Notes under the pieces: model-generated
What the model was told of the DNA's origin: nothing
Databases searched by the model: none
What the model saw: the letters and a program-made list of their open reading frames with translations, nothing else
Assembly (NCBI GenBank): GCA_959347315.1
Contig: OY365807.1
Location: forward strand, 58,566,494 to 58,630,493
Direction of reading: 5' to 3'
DNA length: 64,000 nucleotides
Source: Bimastos eiseni
Lineage: Eukaryota > Annelida > Clitellata > Crassiclitellata > Lumbricidae
Position numbers and translations under genes: made by a program
Part shown: positions 57,320-64,000 of the stretch, in pieces
Position numbering within the stretch: position 1 is the first letter of the stretch
Layout: each line of letters opens with the position of its first letter

Positions 57320-57830
57320 CAAAATATGGACTTAATAGATTTGTTCTTCTTTGTGGCCCGATCAAAACGAAGCACTCACTTTTCTCAGGTCCAGATTTGC
57401 CGTCACACCTGCTCACCCATTTCTCATATCAAGAAAGGCTACAACAGAACAGTGTCTCCCAACAGCGGGTACCCCTTTCCCGGGTCCCTATATACCCAAC
57501 GCCAGCGGAGCAACTCATCACAAGCGACGCCTCCCGGAACCCTTTCTTTCCCGGTACCGATATGCCCTCACACCCGCCCAGCCTCCAGCGCTCATCCTTC
57601 CTTCCGTCGTTCAGCGTCTCACGGCCGAGCCTCAGACGCGCTCTAGATGCGGGTCGTCGCCTGGCTGCGACGATAAAGCGACCGGGTGGACCTGGCAGAG
57701 ATGCCCCTTCCGCAGTTAACCAGTGTTTGTGGCGCCCTATAGACTGACTGCGATTGGATAATTCGAAGGAGGCATGGGGGGACCACTCGCATGGGCGTCA
57801 TTTCTAAGCCCGTCGTCAGCGCCATCGATT
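57320..57830. other. GC-rich stretch open in several frames, no gene assigned
   Basis: Three overlapping plus-strand frames and one minus-strand frame stay open over about 300 bases. The predicted peptides are Pro/Ser/Arg-rich without a domain, and splice sites do not discriminate. Confidence 0.25.
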
Positions 57831-57984
57831 GAAGCCTTTATGTATTCGTGAATGTGCGCTATAGAATTGGCGGCTTATCGACGACTATCGGTGAGTTCTC
57901 GGTTCCATTTGTTCATTGATTGACAGGAGATGGATATTATTAATGACGGCGATATTGATCGCTGAGGTGTTATCGCTAGGAGAG

Positions 57985-58065
57985 GGAATGATGATGATGA
58001 TGATGATGATGATGATGGTGGTGGTAGTGGTGGTGGTGGTGGTGGTTGTGGTTGGTGATGATGAA
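57985..58065. repeat. (ATG)n and (GTG)n microsatellite
   Basis: ATGATGATG to about 58015, then GTGGTGGTG to about 58050. Confidence 0.95.
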
Positions 58066-58494
58066 GTTGGCGAAGGAAAAACAGCGAAAAAGAGGGTGAA
58101 CGGGAACAAGCGAAAGTTAAAAAATGGGTTTTTCGGGACTCTCTTTTATTGACTGTTGGTAATCTGGTAGATGGCGCAATCGATCCATTTATTTAAGAGA
58201 TCATTTATGATGTAAACTTGCCAGAGTGGAGCTCGTCAATGAGGACTCGTTCGAGTGGTTAAACGATATTTGATTTTGTGCTTTTTTTGTCCTTTTTCTT
58301 CTCAATTTTTAAGTTGAGTCCGTAAAATTTAATACCTTGCGCTGTCATCCAATCGCAATATGTGTGCAAAATTTCAGCTCTGTAGGTAGACGGGAACATA
58401 CCGAAAAAGAGTTGAAAGGACTCCGACGAACCGACGAACCGACGTCTAATCATGACAAACATTACGCAAGCGAAGTTAAAGAAAAGAGGGTAAA

Positions 58495-58626
58495 AAGAAG
58501 ATGGTGATGGGTGGGACGAAGAAGAAGTGGAAGTTGATGAAGGAGATGACGATGAAGAAGAAGATGATAATGACGACGATGACGACTCATTTCTCATGCC
58601 AATGATAATGATGATTACCATCATTG

Positions 58627-58657
<31 letters not shown>

Positions 58658-58660
58658 TAA
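58495..58660. repeat. GAAGAT/GAC-rich and (ATC)n repeats
   Basis: GAAGAAGATGATAATGACGA and a later CATCATCAT run at 58620-58655. Confidence 0.9.
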
Positions 58661-58814
58661 ATAAGTTCTTGCAGCGGTTGGTACGAGTAAGTCTCCGTCG
58701 TCCTCGTTCACTCGTCCATTACTCCCTTTGTCCAAGCGATGCTATGTCCTCATTTCTATATTTTCTATCCAGCGTTGTCTTCGTCTGCCTTTGTTTCTTC
58801 TTCCTTTGAATCGT

Positions 58815-59100
58815 CCATGTTGTGCATTGTGTGCGTGTGTCTCTGTCTGTCTCTTTGTCTCTCTCTCTCTCTGTCTCTCTGTCTGTCTGTCTCTTTCTCT
58901 GTCTGTCTGTCTACCTGTCTGTCTGTCTCACTCTATCTCTGCCTCTGTCTCTGTCTCTGTCTCTCTCTCCCTCTCTGTCTGTCTGTGTGTCACTGTCTCT
59001 GTCTCTGGGTCTCTGTCTCTATCTCTTTTCCTGTCTCTGTCTCTCTCTCTCTGTTTCTGTCTCTGACTGTCTGTCTGTCTGTCTCCCTCCCTCCATGTGA
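58815..59100. repeat. (TCTG)n/(TCTC)n microsatellite
   Basis: About 280 bases of TCTGTCTGTCTC variants. The long Ser/Leu/Cys frames over it are artefacts. Confidence 0.97.
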
Positions 59101-59825
59101 GTCTGTGTTGAACGACTTTGACCACCATAATAATAATGTTCGTTTTCTTTCAAACTGAGAAACCGCAGTACGATCACAGACATAGTACGCTTATGAACGA
59201 ATGGTGACAAGTTATAGCAGGAGTCAAATTTAACTGTCGCCAGCTAAGCGTGGAACCCATTGCGTCATACATCTTAACGAACGACGCCGCCGAGTGAAAG
59301 GAGGACAGTTCATTCTCACTAGGGATACGGCATACTCACATCAGTACACCAACGCAGCATAATATTACCTTGAACTACCTACCACTCGTTGTCGTATAAA
59401 ACATCTATCCGACCAATTGTTTGCTAAACACGAAATAGTGACTACTTGAGATAAAAAAAATTCTATGCGTCAAAGACGGTATTATTTATTAGTATTATTT
59501 TTATTGTTATTTTATCATTATTTCTTTGTGGTATTTGAATAATCACCAGGAAAAGGGAATGAAAACGGATTACAGACGTTACACGAAAATGTTCAGAACT
59601 GAAATCTTAAAGACGTTGACAGTCTATGTTGCTCTAGGATGTCGGAATGGAATAAATAAACTGTATTCAATATTTATATCTTTTATTTCACTATTTTCAG
59701 TATTATTTTAGTATAATTCTTTTTCTGGGTGCTGGACTCAATGCCAAGAAAAGAGACAGGAGACGGATTACAAAAGACAGCCAAATTCGACTCCTATAAT
59801 ATTTCTAAACTAGCTGGGGCACCCG
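59101..59825. other. No gene recognised
   Basis: AT-rich with an ATTATTTTTATT patch near 59480-59520. Confidence 0.4.
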
Positions 59826-59829
59826 GTAT

Positions 59830-60365
59830 TCGCCAGGATTGAGACAAGTTTTTGGCATTGGAGAGCAGGAATACGGCGGCCCCGGGCCTCACCAACTCCT
59901 CTACTGGGTGTCCAAGGTGTTCCCCGAACGAACGGCGAAGGTTTCGAGCCAATAGATCTTAAAGTGTGCAAATGCGTACACAGTACATTCCGACCTGAGC
60001 GATTGTGCAAACGTATATCTCCCAAACAGTCCATGCACTCTTCGAGCGAACGGCGAAGGTTTAGAGTCAATAGCTGTAAAAGTGCAGATGCGTACAAAGT
60101 ACAAACGCAACTGACCGACTGTGCAAACGTATGTCTCCCGAACAAAAGGTGTGGCAAACAGATATCACATGCAGGTGTTTCGGCGAGATGCTCCTTGCGA
60201 CTGAGACGGAAACTTTCCTTGGGGTCTTTAGACAAGTTTTTGACCCTGGAGACCAGGAAGAAAGCGGCCGCGGTTTCACGAACCCCTCGACTGCGTGTGT
60301 CAGATGTTCCCCGAGCCAACGGTGAAGGTTTCGAGTGAATAGTTCTAAAACTGTGCAAATGCATC
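59830..60365. repeat. Nested tandem repeat with 117-bp unit
   Basis: GAACGGCGAAGGTTT with AATGCGTACA, GACTGTGCAAACGTAT and TCTCCC starts at 59931 and again at 60048 (117 bases apart), with a third partial start at 60319. An outer module, CAAGTTTTTG..GGAG..CAGGAA..GCGGC, occurs at 59845 and 60235. A 207-codon minus-strand frame across it shows the same internal repetition and no known domain. Confidence 0.75.
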
Positions 60366-60394
60366 GCCAGACAGAGACACACAGACAGGATTCT

Positions 60395-60396
60395 CT

Positions 60397-60427
<31 letters not shown>
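60395..60427. repeat. (TA)n microsatellite
   Basis: Perfect TA run. Confidence 0.9.
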
Positions 60428-60737
60428 GGACATTATTTGGCAACAGCCTTGGAGCTATGCGACGCAACAGGACTGGCCTTCAGAGGCCGTGGTTACATGC
60501 ACACTCTGACGGTGATGCCCGCCCTCCTAATGTACTCTTCAGGGTCAACGTACCGCCGTTATATCTGTCCACAACATTATCCGATTACCGTTCGTTCTGT
60601 GTACTGGAATACTTCATCGTCTGCGCGTGTGGACGACGGGCTGTGAATACTAGAAGAGAGGAGAGAGAGCGTTCTGTGGAAATAGCCGCCGTGTGCAAGG
60701 TAGGTTACCGCTGGTGATTTCAGTTTAACGACACTGC

Positions 60738-60830
60738 TTGATGACAAAGATCGCCCTCTTCCTTTTTCCAGGCTCGGGACTGGCGCTGTCAGAGTGCAAA
60801 CAGTGTACAAGGACTGTTGTAGAAACCACG
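60738..60830 (+). repeat. Interspersed repeat, family B
   Basis: ATCGCCCTCTTCCTTTTTCC then GGCTCGGGACTGGCGCTGTC and AGAGTGCAAACAGTG. Confidence 0.6.
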
Positions 60831-60921
60831 CCTGGCGAAGACTTCTTGTATGATAGGCATTGAGCATATTATAAACAGTGTGGACTGTTGATGATTATTA
60901 ATAGGCCTACTTAATAGAGAC

Positions 60922-60924
<3 letters not shown>

Positions 60925-60953
<29 letters not shown>

Positions 60954-61430
60954 TAGATGGCATATTGTTCAGTATTAATTAGATATTTGTGATTTGTTTT
61001 AAGATGATTATATATTATTCGTCGCAAGATGATTGTTATTCGTTTGTGTTATTCAATATTAATAGATTATTATTCATTGCTAGTAGATAATTGTATATTA
61101 TTAGTAAATATTTAGCATTATTTCTTTTGAGACAATTACTGCTCATTATTAGTCGACTATTATTCAATATTTGATAATTATTATTCATTATGATATGATT
61201 ATTATTTATTATTAGATAAATATTGGATAATTTTTATTCATGTGTAGTAGAATATTAGTCACCATCGGATAATTATAATTCATTATTATATGATTGCCTA
61301 TAATTAATCTATTATAGATAATCATAGTTTGCTTTGAGACAATGATTGTGCATTAGTTAATGATCATTTTTCGTTATTCTGCATGGGACAACAATTCATT
61401 ACTAGATGACTATTGATCATTACCTGTTCA
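60925..61430. repeat. TTA-rich degenerate repeat, starting with (TTA)n
   Basis: (ATT)n at about 60925-60953, then GATTATTATTCATTATTAG-like words repeated irregularly. No gene. Confidence 0.7.
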
Positions 61431-61557
61431 ATCAAGCTATACACATGTAGGTAGGCCTACCTGAGCACAATTTCCACTCTGCTATATTGATTGAGCCATT
61501 CATCCGATTCTGTCATGCGTAAAATCCTCCCGGGCATTTTTAATGCCAGCAGAGTGA

Positions 61558-63270
61558 CATTGTAATGTAATGTAATGTATTCGAACATTTGTACAGTGCG
61601 ACTCGAAATCAGCAACGAGCGTCAGTGCTTAGGCGTACTTTCACCTGATACACATCTCAGACACTAATTGATGAAGACATAAGGATAACATTATAAGATA
61701 CTCTCTTATTGCATCCAACATAGCAAAGATACAAGTAGATAATATTAGAACGCAAGAGGCGACACCTATAAGAGCAAAGAAGACCCAGCTAACAAGGGAC
61801 ACCCTTTCTAGTTAATCAAGCGACAGGATAAAAAAAGAGTGAAACAACAAGAAGAAGAGAGAAGGACATATTAATTGCAGACGTATCATACGCTAGCGGT
61901 AATTCATAAACTAGGCCTAGTTAACTAAACAGCACACTGTACGGTTAGTAAGATAAATCAGGAGAATGGCTATGCTAACTTTGAACGAATTCTCACAAAG
62001 AAACATGAGTAATCAGGTACCTACGTAAATGTAGCTTAAATACTAACAGAGTGTTAAGAATTTTCAATGCCATGCAGAAAAAATTACCAACATTTTTTAG
62101 AGAAAATCCTCGGGTGTTAATACAATAACGAATAGGTCTGAGGTTATCAACCTATCTTGATGCATATGTATGGATCTCAGAAATATTTAGGAAGTAACGA
62201 TTAAATATTCGCGGGATAAAATTAGTCTTTATATTTAAACACAAAGATGCCAATTTGAAAGTCTTTTAACTGATCAACTGTCAGAATTTCAAACCGACTG
62301 AATAAATTTGCAGATGGGATGGAAAAGTCAGATCCAGATATAAATCTTATTGCTCTTTTTTGAAGACGAATTAATCCAAAAAGTCGGGTAGACGCAGGGT
62401 AATTCAATGCCCATAATAAATTGTAGTTGCATATACAGGGGTGAATGAGTGTGCAATAAAGACTGATTCGATAACAACTAAGTAATAGATACGATATTTT
62501 AGACAAAATGCCAATATTGTTAGCAATTTTTGAATAACTAAAGGATATAATTAAGATTGGTCCAGGTTAAATGTTGGTCAAACAAAATGCCCAGAAATTT
62601 CACGGATGATACTTGGGGAATAGAAAAGTTATCTATTTTAATATTATGAGGCCTCGAAATTAAATTGAGGCTTTTACGAGGTGAAAATAAAATTTAATTG
62701 GTTTTTGATAAATTTAAAGATAATTTATTATATTTTAACCAATCCAATATAAGAGATACTTCCTGGTTCACAATTTGGATCAGTTGTTCACATGAATTAT
62801 GAAGAAAAAATATTTGTATCATCGGCAAATAAAATAAAGGAGGCTAAAGTTGACGAATTTTGCAAATCCTTAATGAACAAAAGAAATAATATAGAGATTA
62901 AAATAGACCCTTGAGGAACCCCAAATTTTATAGAATTTCTTATTGAGTAAGATCCACGAATTGACACAAACTTGAACCTGGTGCCTGTTTTGTTTTAGCT
63001 AACTCGAGAACCATTCAAGTTGGATGCCTCTAATACCAATGTGTTCCAATTTAGCAAGTAACATGTTATGATTTACGGAATCCAACGCTTTGGCAATATC
63101 TAAGAAAATACCAATCAAAAATTCATTACGATCCATAGTAGAGAATATACTATTTTATACTCTCAGTTGTGCAAAGTCCGTGGAATGCCCAGTTTGAAAA
63201 TCATGTTACTTTGGATACAGAATATTCATTTTAGTTAAGTAATCCGTTAGCCTAATACGCATTTTTTTAG
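61558..63270 (-). pseudogene. Non-LTR retrotransposon, reverse strand, degenerate ORF2 and tail
   Basis: Minus strand from right to left: LDIAKALDSVNHNMLLAKLE (about 63110), GVPQGSILISILFLLFIKDL (about 62930), ADDTNIF (about 62820), NKLSLNLSKTN (about 62700), FLGILFDQHLTW (about 62590), then NYNLLWALNYPASTRLFGLI and RLQKRAIRFISGSDF (62220-62430). Frameshifts and stops break it. The left end is a TGTAATGTAATG microsatellite, a usual LINE 3' tail. The same broad family as 27330-27660. Confidence 0.88.
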
Positions 63271-64000
63271 AAACTTTGAAATATAGAGACAGTGAGGTAC
63301 CAAGTCCGAGACACTAGGTTCAAGACAGTAGGCATACGAGACAGTACGTGGCAGTAAAATACCAATGATCTTATATAAAAGGCTGTGAAATACTCATGTA
63401 TCAGTTTTCGGAATAAGGTTCATTTATAATTCCAATTTGAAACTTATAATGTAGGCCTAAGCCTAATACCAATTCCCGAGAAAAGTTTTTCTGTTGCCGC
63501 GTTTTATCTTTTTTGATATCTCTTTGTCGGCCTATCTTCTGAAGAGTATAAAGAAAGTCTTTTTGGACACGTCCGATATCTTCTAGACTATTTTAAGCAA
63601 GCAGATTCAGATACCAAATACCAAAGGAAATTATAAATTTGCGCATATCCTTACTCACCGTTAGAAACTCTAAGTTGTTCCGATGGTTTCGGTTTGGTGG
63701 TTTTACCTCAACGACAAACGACACGCTATACAATGTAGCTATTGTTTGTCAATAACTTCAAATTGCGTATACGCAAACTTCACAATTTCAGGCTCTCTCC
63801 CAGATAATTTTCCACTTCAAGATAATTTTAATGATGTAATTATCATGTGGTTCGCGCGTTAACCAGAATTAGGCCTACTGTTTTTATAGCTTCCGGTTTG
63901 AGTTCATAGCGCGAGATTTTAAGACAGTTTAAGCGAGACTTATTAAGACCACTTGTTAGAGACAGAACAAGACTTTCACTTCAAGACAATTTATAAAAAT
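63271..64000. other. No gene recognised
   Basis: Contains TAGGCCTA-type motifs and repeated AGACAGTA/AAGACAGTTT words, but no exon. Confidence 0.35.

Noticed and set aside
58728..59158. Ser/Leu/Cys-rich frames of about 100-140 codons
   Set aside because: TCTG/TCTC microsatellite.

Overview
The window is nuclear DNA of an animal, most probably a marine invertebrate. The genes are split by many introns with GT-AG boundaries. Between them lie CR1/L2-like non-LTR retrotransposon fragments, tRNA-derived SINEs, miniature inverted-repeat elements, long microsatellites and an over-represented palindrome TAGGCCTA. There is no bacterial gene organisation. Protein similarity cannot fix the phylum; an invertebrate deuterostome such as an echinoderm or hemichordate would fit. 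Most of the long open frames are simple-repeat artefacts or transposon remnants. The real genes appear only when short exons are joined in phase.

Three genes could be assembled completely from the sequence. (1) CRIPT, minus strand, 9193 to 5365, five coding exons, 100 residues: a small cysteine-rich PDZ-binding and minor-spliceosome protein. (2) A coactosin-like actin-binding protein, plus strand, 22246 to 27047, four coding exons; the last exon is the least certain and gives a shortened C-terminus. (3) Anillin, plus strand, 31700 to 48742, sixteen coding exons, 974 residues: the cytokinetic-ring scaffold, with its Rho-binding/C2-like anillin homology region and C-terminal PH domain intact. 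Intron 11 of anillin uses a GC donor.

A fourth locus is only partly visible. A short first coding exon (MGCCLSTG, a dual-acylation signal) with its leader and proximal intron lies at about 12160-12560 on the plus strand. A clearly homologous copy (MGCCLSIG) lies in opposite orientation at 530-120. The downstream exons were not found.

Layout: 1-530 inverted copy of the MGCCLS promoter/first exon; 1.3-5 kb minisatellites, two SINEs and LINE and MITE pieces; 5.4-9.2 kb CRIPT; 10-11.3 kb degenerate reverse transcriptase; 12.2-12.6 kb plus-strand MGCCLS exon; 13-22 kb repeat-rich, including about 700 bp of uninterrupted (ATGG)n; 22.2-27 kb coactosin; 27-31 kb intergenic with retroelement remnants; 30.9-48.7 kb anillin with its putative promoter; 48.7-64 kb no assembled gene, dominated by MITEs (one hAT-like with near-perfect 8-bp target-site duplications), LINE copies on both strands and microsatellites.

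Coactosin and anillin both act on actin and sit in tandem, but nothing in the sequence shows co-regulation. All exon joins are inferred from reading frame, splice signals and remembered family sequence features; no transcript evidence was available.
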